Positions 40,035 to 49,407 of a stretch of DNA of 64,000 bases are shown here, in pieces (the first letter of the stretch is position 1; every line of letters begins with the position of its first letter). This stretch comes from Thalassospira profundimaris (lineage in GTDB: Bacteria; Pseudomonadota; Alphaproteobacteria; Rhodospirillales; Thalassospiraceae). The stretch covers positions 62,001 through 126,000 of the forward strand of contig NZ_JPWI01000015.1 in assembly GCF_003326795.1 (NCBI RefSeq), written 5' to 3'. Position numbers and translations under genes: made by a program. Below the pieces are notes generated by a model. The model was not told the DNA's origin. It ran no database searches and saw only the letters and a program-made list of their open reading frames with translations.

Positions 40035-41488
40035 TGCTTTCATCCGGCGATGTTTCCCGCATCAAGACAATTAGCGGCTGGACACCTTTTGGCGGTCCTG
40101 GCGAGCAGTTGCTGCTCAAGGTTACGACGGGACCAAGAAAGTCTGCCAGTGGTGTTCAGGCCCTGGTCAATTACGTTGCCAGGGCGAATGAAGAGGGTGA
40201 ACTCTCCCGTCTCGATCTGTTCGATGAAGTGGGAGAAGTGGTTCCCTTTAATGAACTGGCTCGGCGGGTTCGGTCTTGGGGGCTCCTGGCAGATATCGAC
40301 AACCTCACACCCAAAGCAAGAAGTCTTGTGCAAGACGGTGCGCCGGTTCGACATCTCCCTGAACGCGATCGCTTCTGGCGTATCCAGGCATATCATTTTG
40401 TCTGGTCTCAAACCACTGAAGGAACCGGTATTGAAGAACCGGACTTGAAAGCCCGAATGCTGGAAGCAGCACGTGAATTTGTCTTTGCGGAATTTGCCGA
40501 TCAGAACAGTCAGGTTCTTTGGGGAATGCATGAAGATCATCCCGGTCGGCCGCATATTCATTTCATTATCAAGGCACGAACGAATGGCCCTGTAAAAAAG
40601 CAGCTTCGTTTCGGACCTGAAATTTTAGAAGATATGCGTGCCCGGCTCGCAAGCGTTGCTCGTCAGCTTGAGATACCGGTTCACTCGCAGCGTCGAGAAG
40701 ATCGTAAGGAATTGCTTGATGATATTCTAGGCGGTTTTCAACCACTTAGAAAAAATGTCAGGCGAGTGGCATATGACAAACCGACAGAGCTTCATCTGCA
40801 GGTGCCTTTGTGGTTTGCCGAGGAGGGCCCTGCCTGGCTTGATCGAAAGAACCGACTTCAATCCCTGTATACACAAGCTCAAGATCTGGACGGGGATGAA
40901 CGGCAGAAATGGGTTGTTTCACAAAGGCCTGTCGAAAGTCTTCCCGGTTCCGACGATGATCTACCTGAGCCGTACCGGCAGATAAATCATAAATTCTCCA
41001 GAGTGTTTCAGTCTCCTCGCGAGGCGATGAACAGTTTTCTGAAAATGACTTCTGGATCGGGCCAGCCTGGAAAACATCGAGCACTGGCAATTTGGCATCT
41101 TTCAAAGCAACCACTCGCATTTGGCGATCTTCTGCGAGATGCAGAGAAGCATTTGCCTGACCTGACAGAAGCAGCCCGAAAGCTCGACAATTTACCCCAT
41201 GTAAATTGGGGTACTGCTTCACCAGAAATCCACCATCTTGCCGAACAGCATCGCTCGCTTGCACTCGCCAGGCGCAAGGGTCGTGAACGGCATCTTGTTC
41301 TCAAGGGCCTTAACCGACTTCGTCGAAATGCGAGGAAGGAAAAGGTACAGGGCCCAACACTCGAGCTTGTTCGCAAGCGTGTCGATTATGTTCGTAATTT
41401 CGAAGCACCGCAGATTCAGGAAGAGAAGCCTGCACTGCATCAGCGTGTGGTCGATTTTGTTACGCGTAAACGCAAAAAAAACCGATAG
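40034..41488 (+). CDS. mobA: MOB relaxase (VirD2/MobA-type)
   Basis: 484 residues. Motif I tyrosine lies in 'VQALVNYVAR' (about residue 52), and the three-histidine metal motif is H166-E-D-H169-P-G-R-P-H174-I-H176-F. It nicks oriT, stays joined through Tyr and is secreted with the strand. The C-terminal 250 residues are unassigned. The pattern fits MOBP/VirD2-like relaxases. Confidence 0.82.
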   Translation: MLSSGDVSRIKTISGWTPFGGPGEQLLLKVTTGPRKSASGVQALVNYVARANEEGELSRLDLFDEVGEVVPFNELARRVRSWGLLADIDNLTPKARSLVQDGAPVRHLPERDRFWRIQAYHFVWSQTTEGTGIEEPDLKARMLEAAREFVFAEFADQNSQVLWGMHEDHPGRPHIHFIIKARTNGPVKKQLRFGPEILEDMRARLASVARQLEIPVHSQRREDRKELLDDILGGFQPLRKNVRRVAYDKPTELHLQVPLWFAEEGPAWLDRKNRLQSLYTQAQDLDGDERQKWVVSQRPVESLPGSDDDLPEPYRQINHKFSRVFQSPREAMNSFLKMTSGSGQPGKHRALAIWHLSKQPLAFGDLLRDAEKHLPDLTEAARKLDNLPHVNWGTASPEIHHLAEQHRSLALARRKGRERHLVLKGLNRLRRNARKEKVQGPTLELVRKRVDYVRNFEAPQIQEEKPALHQRVVDFVTRKRKKNR

Positions 41489-41497
41489 GTACCAGTA

Positions 41498-41989
41498 ATG
41501 CTTAGCATACGTGTCATAGGATGGAGTGACCACACGGAGGAAACAATCGCAGAGATTGTCAGTGCTGCGACATGGCAGGACGCAGTGCGTCAATGCTATT
41601 CCAAATATGTTGGTGAACTTCGTTTTGTCGTTGCTCTGGATGAAAGCTATGCCTCTCTTGAACGGGGCTTCGCGCCGGTCGGCAGATGGGAAACGTTACC
41701 GACAGAAACCGGTGGTTGGCGTCGGGACAAAACCGGATCATCCAAATTGTTCAGTATTATCGGTTTTGATCACCGGGCATTGATCCCGGTTCTGGAATGG
41801 TGGCAAGCCCCGAACTGGACAATGGCTGCGCAAAGATCGGTAACCGAGCACCGTCACAGGGAGTACCGTTTCGTTGCCGCGTTCGAAGGTAATGTACCGG
41901 AAGGATCCATTCTTGGGTATTTTGCGCCGGGCAGTTTCGGTGATCTGACTGCCCTAACGGATCAGGCGAACTTGCGTGCCGTCCGATGA
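41498..41989 (+). CDS. hypothetical protein, 163 aa
   Basis: A soluble alpha/beta protein between the relaxase and topoisomerase III genes, overlapping the latter by four bases. Not recognised. Probably a conjugation accessory. Confidence 0.55.
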   Translation: MLSIRVIGWSDHTEETIAEIVSAATWQDAVRQCYSKYVGELRFVVALDESYASLERGFAPVGRWETLPTETGGWRRDKTGSSKLFSIIGFDHRALIPVLEWWQAPNWTMAAQRSVTEHRHREYRFVAAFEGNVPEGSILGYFAPGSFGDLTALTDQANLRAVR

Positions 41990-44469
41990 CCCGGCGACTA
42001 TTTTTTACAGAAAAGCCGGATCAGGCGAATGTTCTTGCTCAAACACTTGGCGGCTATAACGCCGGACAAAAAAGTTCCGGATACTATGATTGCGCTGGTG
42101 GTCATCGTGTCATTTGGGCTTACGGGCATCTGTTTCGCTTGAAGCTTCCTGAAGAGATTAATCCCGAATGGGCGACTTGGCGTATGGAAGATCTGCCTCT
42201 TGATATTCAGAGGTTTGACTACGTCCTTGATGAACGGGGGGATATAGGATCTCTCAAAAAACGTCAGTTCTTTGTTCTGAAACAGAGTTTGCCCGAGTTT
42301 GATGAGGTTGTGATCGCGACCGACGATGATCGGGAAGGCGAAGTTATCGGTTGGCTTCCGCTGACATTGCTTGGCTATAAAGGTCCGGTTAAACGGATTA
42401 CATACACCCAGATTGACGTAAAGGCATTTCGGGTCGCCATCGAAAATATTCAGGATGGAGCCTTCTTTAGAAACAGATTTCATGAAGGTTTGGCACGTGC
42501 TGCAATTGACATGATTGTCGGCCTCAATTCCAGCAGGGTTTCAACACTGGCGTTTGGCCAGGAACGAGATGACATTCCGACGTCGGCCGGCAGAGTTCAG
42601 ACACCGGTATTGAATCTTGTTGGAGAGCGATGTGACGAGATCGCCAATTTTGTCTCTCAACTTTACCATGAATTAATTGCCCGCGGGACGGTCGGGGGTG
42701 TTGATATTGAACTTGCATATGCGCCCACCGAGAAAATCTTTGACGCCGAGCAGGCCGAAAGCATACGTCAGTCCATCCCTGAAGCCGCCGAACTGTTTGT
42801 TCGTCACGAGGATAAAAGAACTTCTCCACCCAAACTATTCAACCTGAATGCTCTGCAAGGTGCAGCATCGACGCAATTCGGGTTTTCTCCAGCAAAAACC
42901 CTCGAAATCATTAATAAGCTTTATATTGCAGGTGTCCTGACCTATCCACGAGCTCTGCCGAGAGTGCTGCCAGAATCAATGAGTAGCGATACGGGAAGTC
43001 TGCTTTTTTATCTGGCAAAAGTCCCTGAGCTTGAAACAGGGGGATTGGGCGCGCTGATTGCCGATCACGGCTTTTCATACCGTAACGAAGTATACAATGA
43101 TCGAGAGATGGTTGGGCATTCCCATCATGCGATCATTCCAAACCCAAACAGGATTGAAGCGACGACGCTTGAGCTCTCTCGCCTTGAACCAGATGAAAAG
43201 AAGATTTTTCTGTTGGTCGCACGGGTGTTCCTTGCCGCGCATTTGCCTGATTATCGTTACAAAGCGACTGTTGTCGGTTTTGAGCATGATAACAGAACCT
43301 TTAAAACTCAGATTGATGTTCCGGTGTCTCTAGGGTGGAAAGCCATCTATGACGAACCGGAGGACCCGGAACATACCTCGGAAGATGGATTCAGGAAGCC
43401 AACGGTATTGCCCGAGATTAAATCAGGTGATGTCCTCGATGCGATTGAAACGACGATTGTCGGTAAGAAAACCAGACCTCCAAAATTCTACTCTGTGAAA
43501 AGTCTTCTCGAGAAGATGGCAACGCTTGGTCTTGGTGCCCCATCGACCTTTGATAAATATGAAACGACCCTGCGAAACAGGATGTATATTGAAGGATCAC
43601 AGGCCAAGGTTGAAATCACCTCGCGTGGAGATGAAAGTCTAAGGTTTTGGCGGAAATATGCTGAAATTCTGACTTCACCGAATTTGACAATCGAGATTGA
43701 ATCCAGACTGGCAGCGCTCTCAAAAGGAGAGATGGCCTATGCCGATGTCCTGTCTTATGCAAAGGAAATGACTGGAGAGATTGTCCGGTCAATCAAGCAT
43801 GCTCCTCCAGGATCTGTTGACCTGGAGCGTGTGCGTGTTTCTCGTCCTCCTTCGATCAAGCTTCGTCGCTATGTAAAAAAAGCTGCCGAGACAATTGGTA
43901 TAAAACTGCCATCAGGTCTGCTTTCTTCTGCTTCGGCCTGTTCCGCCTGGCTTGAAAGCCACAAATCGGAAATTGATGCGGCTTTCTCAAAACCTACTGA
44001 AAAGGAAATTTGGCTCGTCGACGCTATCCTGAATGGTAATCCGGAACTGTCCTTTCCGGATGAAGACAGGATTGATAGAGAGAAAATTTCGGCATTCATA
44101 ACGGCTTATCGAGATCACGCCAGGCCTGCTCCGTCAGAGAAGATGCTTTCCTATGCGCAGAAACGTGCAGAAGAGCTTGGTGTGCTGATCCCGATTGATG
44201 CCAGACAGTATAATGACCGTCTGGTGGAATGGCTAAAAGATCATCCTGTCCGCCCCTCTGCCAAGCAGCTTGACTATGTGAGAAATGTGGCAGAAACGCT
44301 TGGAATTGCGCTGCCTGAACATTACGAAGTCAGTAGTGATGTCTGCCGGGAATTTCTTGACAAGTATGCCGATAAGGCCGGCAGCAGTGGCACCAAGGGC
44401 GGGGGAAGCACAAAGAGTCCCCGCAGGCGGACGTCCTCTCATAAACACAGTCGCAGGAGAACTGGATAA
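41986..44469 (+). CDS. topB: type IA DNA topoisomerase III (TraE-like)
   Basis: 827 residues. TOPRIM residues are visible: E9 in 'FFTEKPDQ' and 'ATDDDREGEVIGW'. The catalytic Tyr lies in 'AGVLTYPRALPRVLP', where most family members have 'TYPRTDS'. 'SAGRVQTPVLNLV' is the conserved binding segment. The C-terminal 220 residues are repeats of a short helical domain ('SPRRRTSS' end). It is transferred with relaxase operons in broad-host-range plasmids to separate DNA strands. Confidence 0.85.
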   Translation: MTRRLFFTEKPDQANVLAQTLGGYNAGQKSSGYYDCAGGHRVIWAYGHLFRLKLPEEINPEWATWRMEDLPLDIQRFDYVLDERGDIGSLKKRQFFVLKQSLPEFDEVVIATDDDREGEVIGWLPLTLLGYKGPVKRITYTQIDVKAFRVAIENIQDGAFFRNRFHEGLARAAIDMIVGLNSSRVSTLAFGQERDDIPTSAGRVQTPVLNLVGERCDEIANFVSQLYHELIARGTVGGVDIELAYAPTEKIFDAEQAESIRQSIPEAAELFVRHEDKRTSPPKLFNLNALQGAASTQFGFSPAKTLEIINKLYIAGVLTYPRALPRVLPESMSSDTGSLLFYLAKVPELETGGLGALIADHGFSYRNEVYNDREMVGHSHHAIIPNPNRIEATTLELSRLEPDEKKIFLLVARVFLAAHLPDYRYKATVVGFEHDNRTFKTQIDVPVSLGWKAIYDEPEDPEHTSEDGFRKPTVLPEIKSGDVLDAIETTIVGKKTRPPKFYSVKSLLEKMATLGLGAPSTFDKYETTLRNRMYIEGSQAKVEITSRGDESLRFWRKYAEILTSPNLTIEIESRLAALSKGEMAYADVLSYAKEMTGEIVRSIKHAPPGSVDLERVRVSRPPSIKLRRYVKKAAETIGIKLPSGLLSSASACSAWLESHKSEIDAAFSKPTEKEIWLVDAILNGNPELSFPDEDRIDREKISAFITAYRDHARPAPSEKMLSYAQKRAEELGVLIPIDARQYNDRLVEWLKDHPVRPSAKQLDYVRNVAETLGIALPEHYEVSSDVCREFLDKYADKAGSSGTKGGGSTKSPRRRTSSHKHSRRRTG

Positions 44470-45353
44470 TGAAAATCCGTATGGTTGTTTTTGTGCTTTC
44501 TTTTGCGGTTGTGGCTGGTGCTGCTTTTGCTGTGATGGCGGACAGCAAATCCAGCGCGACATCTGTGGACTGTTCCAATCCTCAAAGCTATGGAATCAGC
44601 CTTGCTAATCTTGAAGCCTGTCGATCCCGGGGGGCTGTCCCTTTTTGGTCCGTCCTGTTCAAGGAGGAAAGTGCGGCTGGTTACATAACCTGTCTGGATA
44701 AAGGCCTCGAGCGTGCTTTGATAAAGGAAGTGGCTCAGGCTCAGGAGAAAGACAACGATATCGAAATCACCGCTGCAGTCGAGGTGCTCGATGTTTATAG
44801 GAAGCATTGCCGTTCAACAGATGAAGATTTCGCATCACGTTTGCAGAACATCGATCAGGAAGTGCTGGCACAGATTGACCAGATTTCGACCTTTCTCTGG
44901 ATGCGGTCCTGGCATCTGGAATATATCCAGTATCTGGTCGATGATACCGGTTTTATCCGGTCCTATTTTTCAGACGAGAGCTGGATTGAAATCAAGGCGA
45001 TAATCCAGAAGAGTTTTCAGACTCAGTGGTTCTACGATCAGAAGGCTATTGTGATGGCTTTTGATCAGGAGCCATCACTTGAACAATTAGACAAATATCA
45101 ATGGCAATATGTCGGAAAGGTTCGTTTGAGTGCCCGGACAGAAGATAACAGGCATAAAGAGCTTTTGGTTCCTGTGACATATATTCTTGAGGCTAGTCCG
45201 TTGCATGCCTCGGACATAAATCCGGGGGGCTTTTATGTTACAGACGTCGACATTGATCTGAAATCAGCATTCGATGAAATTTATAAAGCTCTTCCAGTTG
45301 TCGCAAATCCGGAAAGATCGGGAAAGGAAGGGGAAGTGCGACAAAGCCGCTGA
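44469..45353 (+). CDS. VirB8/DotI (IcmL)-like periplasmic protein
   Basis: 294 residues. One N-terminal membrane helix or signal (about 5-25), then an acidic periplasmic part with four Cys. The second half ('WEIKAIIQKSFQTQWFY', 'YQWQYVGKVRLSARTEDNRHKELLVPVTYILEASP') has the NTF2-like order of VirB8/DotI/TrbF proteins. It overlaps the topoisomerase stop by one base. The assignment rests on topology and pattern only. Confidence 0.45.
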   Translation: MKIRMVVFVLSFAVVAGAAFAVMADSKSSATSVDCSNPQSYGISLANLEACRSRGAVPFWSVLFKEESAAGYITCLDKGLERALIKEVAQAQEKDNDIEITAAVEVLDVYRKHCRSTDEDFASRLQNIDQEVLAQIDQISTFLWMRSWHLEYIQYLVDDTGFIRSYFSDESWIEIKAIIQKSFQTQWFYDQKAIVMAFDQEPSLEQLDKYQWQYVGKVRLSARTEDNRHKELLVPVTYILEASPLHASDINPGGFYVTDVDIDLKSAFDEIYKALPVVANPERSGKEGEVRQSR

Positions 45354-45365
45354 TCTGACTGCGTA

Positions 45366-45950
45366 CTAGCTGCGATCCCCAAAAATATTATCGCCAAGTT
45401 TCGCTCTGATATTTCTCCGGATACTCTTTACCGTGCTTTCACTTTTTCCAGTGATTGCCAGGACATCCCGTACACTCAAGCCTTGATCGAAGAGTTGAAA
45501 GACCTGGCTTTCCACGGGGGACAGGCAAGAAAATGAATGCTCCACGGCTTTTTGTTCTTTGGGCAGCAATTCGAATTCTTCGGTACCTTTCTCAATCCGG
45601 TGGATCGCTGTCGCCAACTGACTAAGATGATGGTTCGACTTGGCGAGAAAACCGTTCGCAAGCATTTTCATCTCTTTGATCTGGTCTTCTCCGGGGGAAG
45701 ATCCTGAAATGACAATAATGCAGCTCTCTTTCCATCGTCTCCGAACGGATCTAAGGCCGGTGAGCCCTTGTGTATCGGGGAGTATCAGGTCAAACAGGAT
45801 TGTCTCTGGTCGAATGGTTTCGTCGAGGCCCAGAGCATCCTTTAGGGTGGATGTGGAGAAGACTTCGCAGTCACCGAATAAATCGTAAGCCGATCGTGCC
45901 AGATACTCGCGTATGAGATTGTCATCATCGACAATCAGAACCTGTTTCAT
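45366..45950 (-). CDS. LuxR/NarL-type response regulator
   Basis: 194 residues. A receiver domain with D8-D10 and phospho-acceptor D54 (FDLILPD), T/S-type switch 'ISGSS' and K near 105 (FLAKSN). A C-terminal LuxR HTH (about 140-190: LSPVESQVFQLFDQGLSVRDVLAITGKSESTVKSIRRNIRAKLG). No kinase gene lies beside it. It may respond to a chromosomal kinase. Convergent with the transfer operon. Confidence 0.85.
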   Translation of the reverse strand: MKQVLIVDDDNLIREYLARSAYDLFGDCEVFSTSTLKDALGLDETIRPETILFDLILPDTQGLTGLRSVRRRWKESCIIVISGSSPGEDQIKEMKMLANGFLAKSNHHLSQLATAIHRIEKGTEEFELLPKEQKAVEHSFSCLSPVESQVFQLFDQGLSVRDVLAITGKSESTVKSIRRNIRAKLGDNIFGDRS

Positions 45951-46045
45951 ACTTCAGTCCTACTTCTAAGTATAGGCTTCCGCTACGTTGGAGGGGTTGC
46001 CTATACCATCCTTTTATTCAGTCTTTGATTGTGTAAGGAATATTT

Positions 46046-46471
46046 GTGCGAGAAAACGCTCTCCTAGGGACAGTCATGTTAGAATTAATAAACTCAAGTC
46101 AGCTCGTAAAAACGAGCGATTATCAGGCGAAGTCGTTCCCTGTTTTTGCTACACCGGATGACATCTGTCAAAAGCCATTCGTGTTCAGTCGCGATCTCAG
46201 ACTGACAGTGAGTGAAACTTCCGGTACAGGGCAGGGCTTTATAGAATGTTCTGTTATAACGGCAGAACCTTTGAAAAATGGTCTTCTGCGCTCATATGGG
46301 ACCAAGTCAGCTGTTGACCATTATTTTGCTTGGTGGGACCGCTGGAATCGGGATCAGGTGGACAAGTTATATCTTGGGCATGAGTTGCTAGAGCTTCAGG
46401 TTTTGAAATATGAGCTGGAGCTTACCCTCGGGCGCGTTTTACTCGAGCCAGCCTATGAACTTGTCCAATAA
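46046..46471 (+). CDS. hypothetical protein, 141 aa
   Basis: A GTG start at 46046 with AAGGAA upstream; ATG 46076 is an alternative. Soluble, no family. Followed 48 bases on by a shorter gene. Divergent from the response regulator, which may control it. Confidence 0.5.
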   Translation: MRENALLGTVMLELINSSQLVKTSDYQAKSFPVFATPDDICQKPFVFSRDLRLTVSETSGTGQGFIECSVITAEPLKNGLLRSYGTKSAVDHYFAWWDRWNRDQVDKLYLGHELLELQVLKYELELTLGRVLLEPAYELVQ

Positions 46472-46519
46472 GTGACCATCGGATAGCTTTGTCGCCGCGA
46501 AAGCGATAGAGGATCACAG

Positions 46520-46726
46520 GTGGCAGTCAGATATAACTTTCATATTCAATTTCCGAAGGCCTGGTCTCAGGAGCAGATAGAGAGCAGTGACGAACTTGCC
46601 ATACTCCGATCATTCAAACCTGCATTCATGTGGCGTGGAGACCGAAAGTCAATCGACGCGCAACTCACTGAGGAACAAGTCTTGCACTTGGCTGTATCAG
46701 GCCTTCGCCTCTCAGAGATCCCATAG
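46520..46726 (+). CDS. hypothetical small protein, 68 aa
   Basis: A GTG start at 46520 with GAGG about 9 bases upstream. A soluble protein of unknown function, just before the truncated umuC on the opposite strand. Confidence 0.45.
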   Translation: MAVRYNFHIQFPKAWSQEQIESSDELAILRSFKPAFMWRGDRKSIDAQLTEEQVLHLAVSGLRLSEIP

Positions 46727-46760
46727 CGCTTTCATTTACGAGCCATAACTGCCATCTTGA

Positions 46761-47474
46761 TTAGCTAAATCGCGGAATGTCACTCCAACGTGTCGTATAG
46801 CAGGGGCTTCGGTTCTCTGAACGGGTGAACCAGTCGACGCGTTCCCGCGGTAACCTGCCTATGACAACCGAATCACGACCAAACTTTTCCTCAAGCCTGT
46901 CGATTGAGGCCATGAGCGGTGAAGTTGATATTGGCATCGGCGTGAATAGATCTCGCGCTGCAGCTTCTGGTCGACAGAGATCAAGCAGCAAGATGCCCGC
47001 TTTCTTTACCTGAAGGCTCGGGTGCGATAGGCGATCGACATTTTGGCCAATTGCTGTGCAGATCTGTCTTGTGTCATTAGAACGCGGCAAAAGCCCGATA
47101 TCGACGGACCGCGAGAAGTGCCGAAGATCTGGACGAAACCGGTTACCCAGGGCAAATATTTGCAGACGCCCGGCAACCAGACCGGCCCTCCGAAGTTTAA
47201 AGCAACCGCGGGCGGCAAAGCTGAAGAGCAGATCAGACAGAGCGTCTGGACAGGAAATCTCGGATGCGAGTGATCGCGATACGCAGATCGTCTGTTTGTC
47301 GGCCGGACTGTCATCAAGCGGAAAGCAACGTTCCCCACGCAGCTCACGGACCGTTTTAAGGCCGCCGACGGCCATCAGGTCGCGCGCCGATCTGTCTGGC
47401 ATGTCCCGAAGTTGCCGGGCAGTGTTGATACCTAACGCCGAGAGCTTGCGGGCATATTGTCGGCCAATACTGTA
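46761..47474 (-). pseudogene. umuC: C-terminal fragment of umuC (DNA polymerase V subunit)
   Basis: From about 47474 the minus strand reads 'SIGRQYARKLSALGINTARQLR', '...GLKTVRELRGERCFPLDD...', '...VSRSLASEI...' and ends 'SPCYTTRWSDIPRFS', which matches E. coli UmuC from its helix-hairpin-helix region to its C-terminus ('SPAYTTRWADIP'). The N-terminal palm with the catalytic Asp residues is missing. The open frame runs on to 47642, but that part is unrelated AT-rich sequence. Polymerase activity is lost. Confidence 0.8.
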
Positions 47475-47608
47475 AATGAACACAAAATATGAGACTGTAA
47501 AATTAAATATGAGAACTTGTGTCGGAAAATATGAGAATGCCAAAATGGTACGGGTGAATCTCAAATTTTCGTTGTGAAGACAGTATTCAGTTTCACATAC
47601 GAATTTAA

Positions 47609-47636
47609 TTGAACAGCACCATATAATTTTTATATT
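47609..47636 (+). promoter_or_regulatory. promoter of RNA copy B
   Basis: TTGAAC (47609-47614), 16 bases, TATATT (47631-47636), 7-12 bases before the conserved RNA start. It resembles the promoter before copy A. Confidence 0.5.
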
Positions 47637-47642
47637 AGTCAT

Positions 47643-47737
47643 AGTGTGAGTTGCGGGATCAGTTCCCTCGTGCTAGCGAGAAAACCCTGCAGCAAGAGAA
47701 TTGGAGCGGGTGACTTAGGTTGCGCCGCTTTTTTTAT
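47643..47737 (+). ncRNA. structured RNA, copy B (stand-alone)
   Basis: About 83% identical to 30225-30318 read in its own sense. The first 24 bases are the same. The hairpin is CTCGT-GCTA-GCGAG, and the terminator GCGG-GTGAC-TTAG-GTTGC-GCCGC ends in seven T. Where it differs from copy A the stems still pair. No Abi-like gene follows: downstream is the end of the XRE gene on the other strand, so this is an orphan copy, a decoy or immunity RNA, or a trans-acting sRNA. Confidence 0.72.
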
Positions 47738-47782
47738 TTAACTTGATTTATCCGATGCGGACGCCCTAGTGATCGTATCAAA

Positions 47783-47823
47783 CGGAGTTTTCGGGATCGC
47801 TTTGATCCGTTGAGAACTCCGTC
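47783..47823. terminator. nested hairpin
   Basis: Outer arms ACGGAGTT/AACTCCGT (8 bp, perfect) enclose an inner imperfect CGGGATC/TGATCCG stem. It lies 45 bases after RNA copy B and 16 bases beyond the end of the XRE gene (leftward), so it may terminate the XRE gene. Confidence 0.4.
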
Positions 47824-47838
47824 GTATCGGCTAGCTAT

Positions 47839-48363
47839 TCAGATACCCCTGTCTGTTTTGCTGCTGTTGTATTTCGAGATCGATTTTATCAGTTCAAATA
47901 TCCGTTCACGCAACACATCATCCTCAACACCGTAATAACTGCGTACAAGTTCTAAAGTTTCTCGCCGCTGCATAGGGTCCTCACGAGAAACGAAGAGTTG
48001 AGTAACAATCTTGTTGCGTTGAGCAATAGACTTGTCAGTAAGATCGCGTGGTATGTCATCGTAGAAATAACTGACCGGAACTTTGAGTGCTTGGGCAATA
48101 TCATATAGCCTTGATGCACTTACTCGATTGGTTCCCCGCTCATACTTTTGAACCTGCTGGAAAGTAATACCCAAAAGTTTAGCAATTTCTGTCTGCCCGA
48201 AACCGTTAAGCATGCGGAGCTCGCGCAATCTTCTACCGACATGAAGATCAATTGGGTGAGGTCCTACTGTTTTTGTTTTTCGCCGTCCGTTACGCATTGG
48301 TTTGCGACGGCGATTATCGTCTGGCTGTTTAGAAGGCATGCTTGTCTGATTCCGCGGACGCAT
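47839..48363 (-). CDS. XRE-family HTH regulator (paralogue of 8-487)
   Basis: 174 residues. HTH at about 45-105 with the same LGITFQQVQKYERGTNRV core as the 8-487 product, and the tail 'DPMQRRETLELVRSYYG'. Longer basic N-terminus (RRRKPMRNGRRK). Two such regulators on one replicon may cross-regulate. Upstream is a palindrome AGAAT-AAT-ATTCT. Confidence 0.85.
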   Translation of the reverse strand: MRPRNQTSMPSKQPDDNRRRKPMRNGRRKTKTVGPHPIDLHVGRRLRELRMLNGFGQTEIAKLLGITFQQVQKYERGTNRVSASRLYDIAQALKVPVSYFYDDIPRDLTDKSIAQRNKIVTQLFVSREDPMQRRETLELVRSYYGVEDDVLRERIFELIKSISKYNSSKTDRGI

Positions 48364-48367
48364 TGAG

Positions 48368-48380
48368 AGAATAATATTCT
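48368..48380. promoter_or_regulatory. palindrome before the XRE gene
   Basis: AGAATAATATTCT, 5-bp arms around AAT, 5 bases upstream of the start; a likely autoregulatory operator. Confidence 0.4.
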
Positions 48381-48676
48381 AAATAATGCAAATTCGGGAG
48401 CTGTTGCTATTCATGTTTGAGCATTTTGATAGTGAAGAAATGTAAGTGATCAGCTCTCTTCTGCACTATTAAAGCGCAATCAGCTTATCTACATTGTGCT
48501 GCCTTTCAAATTTTCTGAGAATGGAGCTCTCAATCATCCTTCCTCAAACGGGGTGTGGGAGAAACTATCGGACGTTTTGCGTGGAGGATTGCAAAGCTTT
48601 TCGTCTCGGTTATCTGCTGACAATTAGATAGGCTACTGCAGAAAATCCGTTGGCGCGCTGACCTTTCTAAAACGCA
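48381..48676. other. intergenic region, nothing recognised
   Basis: About 300 bases between the XRE gene and a hairpin. No ORF I would trust and no repeats found. Confidence 0.4.
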
Positions 48677-48721
48677 AGAAGCCGCCTACCAGGTGGTTAG
48701 TCTGGATCAAAGGCGGCTTCT
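48677..48721. terminator. strong hairpin
   Basis: An 11-bp perfect stem AGAAGCCGCCT/AGGCGGCTTCT with a 23-base loop. No T-run. Probably the remains of a terminator of the lost gene block. Confidence 0.4.
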
Positions 48722-48988
48722 CTAATTGAGAGGTGATTGCTTTAGATAGAACCAACTCGGTATCAGCTGAACCAATGTGTGATTTATTGACGGTATTGTC
48801 AATAAATCCCCGATCACAAAACACCCCAGGTATGAGGTCTGTACAATCAATAAATCGCCCATTAAGCGTGCTCAAAACAACACCTTTGAAATCAGACTGA
48901 CATGCAGTCACTCTCATCATGAAACAAAAAAGAAAATCAGGTTGAACATCGGGTATCATTCATAACCGGTATAATGCTCCGTCTCTAG

Positions 48989-49324
48989 ATTGAAACAATT
49001 GTTGGCTATGCAATCATTGTCGTGAGCTTCGTGGGTATCAGTATCGGCATCCGGCTCGGAAGTCATATTTCGGTCGATTTCCTTGATGCTTTTGTCCCGG
49101 AAAAATACGTTCCGGCGTTACATGCGATTGCCATGGCCCTCGGGATTATATTTGCCATTGCGCTAATCTATTATGGAGGAAAACTCTTCCTGCCCCCTTG
49201 GGCGCGGTCAGTTATCCCCGCCTCTTACAGCATGATCCGGAGACTGATTTTATCATTACTGACAGCACTGCGCACTGAACTGATTGAAGGTAAGTCGAGG
49301 GCGCTCACCCCGCCATTTCCATGA
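48989..49324 (+). pseudogene. fragment of a TRAP transporter small permease (dctQ)
   Basis: After a stop codon the plus strand reads 'ETIVGYAIIVVSFVGISIGIRLGSHISVDFLDAFVP', a typical TRAP DctQ membrane segment, then 'IYYGGKLF', after which the match is lost (about 49190). About 60 N-terminal residues and the C-terminal half are missing. It is not functional and differs from the fused TAXI permease at 51505. Confidence 0.7.
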
Positions 49325-49407
49325 CAAAGACAAATGAATCACAAGCAACGGATATCACTCAAATAACTTTTATCTCGGCCCTGACACTTCGAAAGGATGT
49401 TTGACAG

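Noticed and set aside
47475..47642. N-terminal part of the minus-strand ORF over umuC
   Set aside because: It has no UmuC likeness, is AT-rich and lies in the promoter region of RNA copy B; the open frame is chance.
48633..48959. 108-aa minus-strand ORF
   Set aside because: No ribosome-binding site, covers a strong hairpin and has no family likeness.
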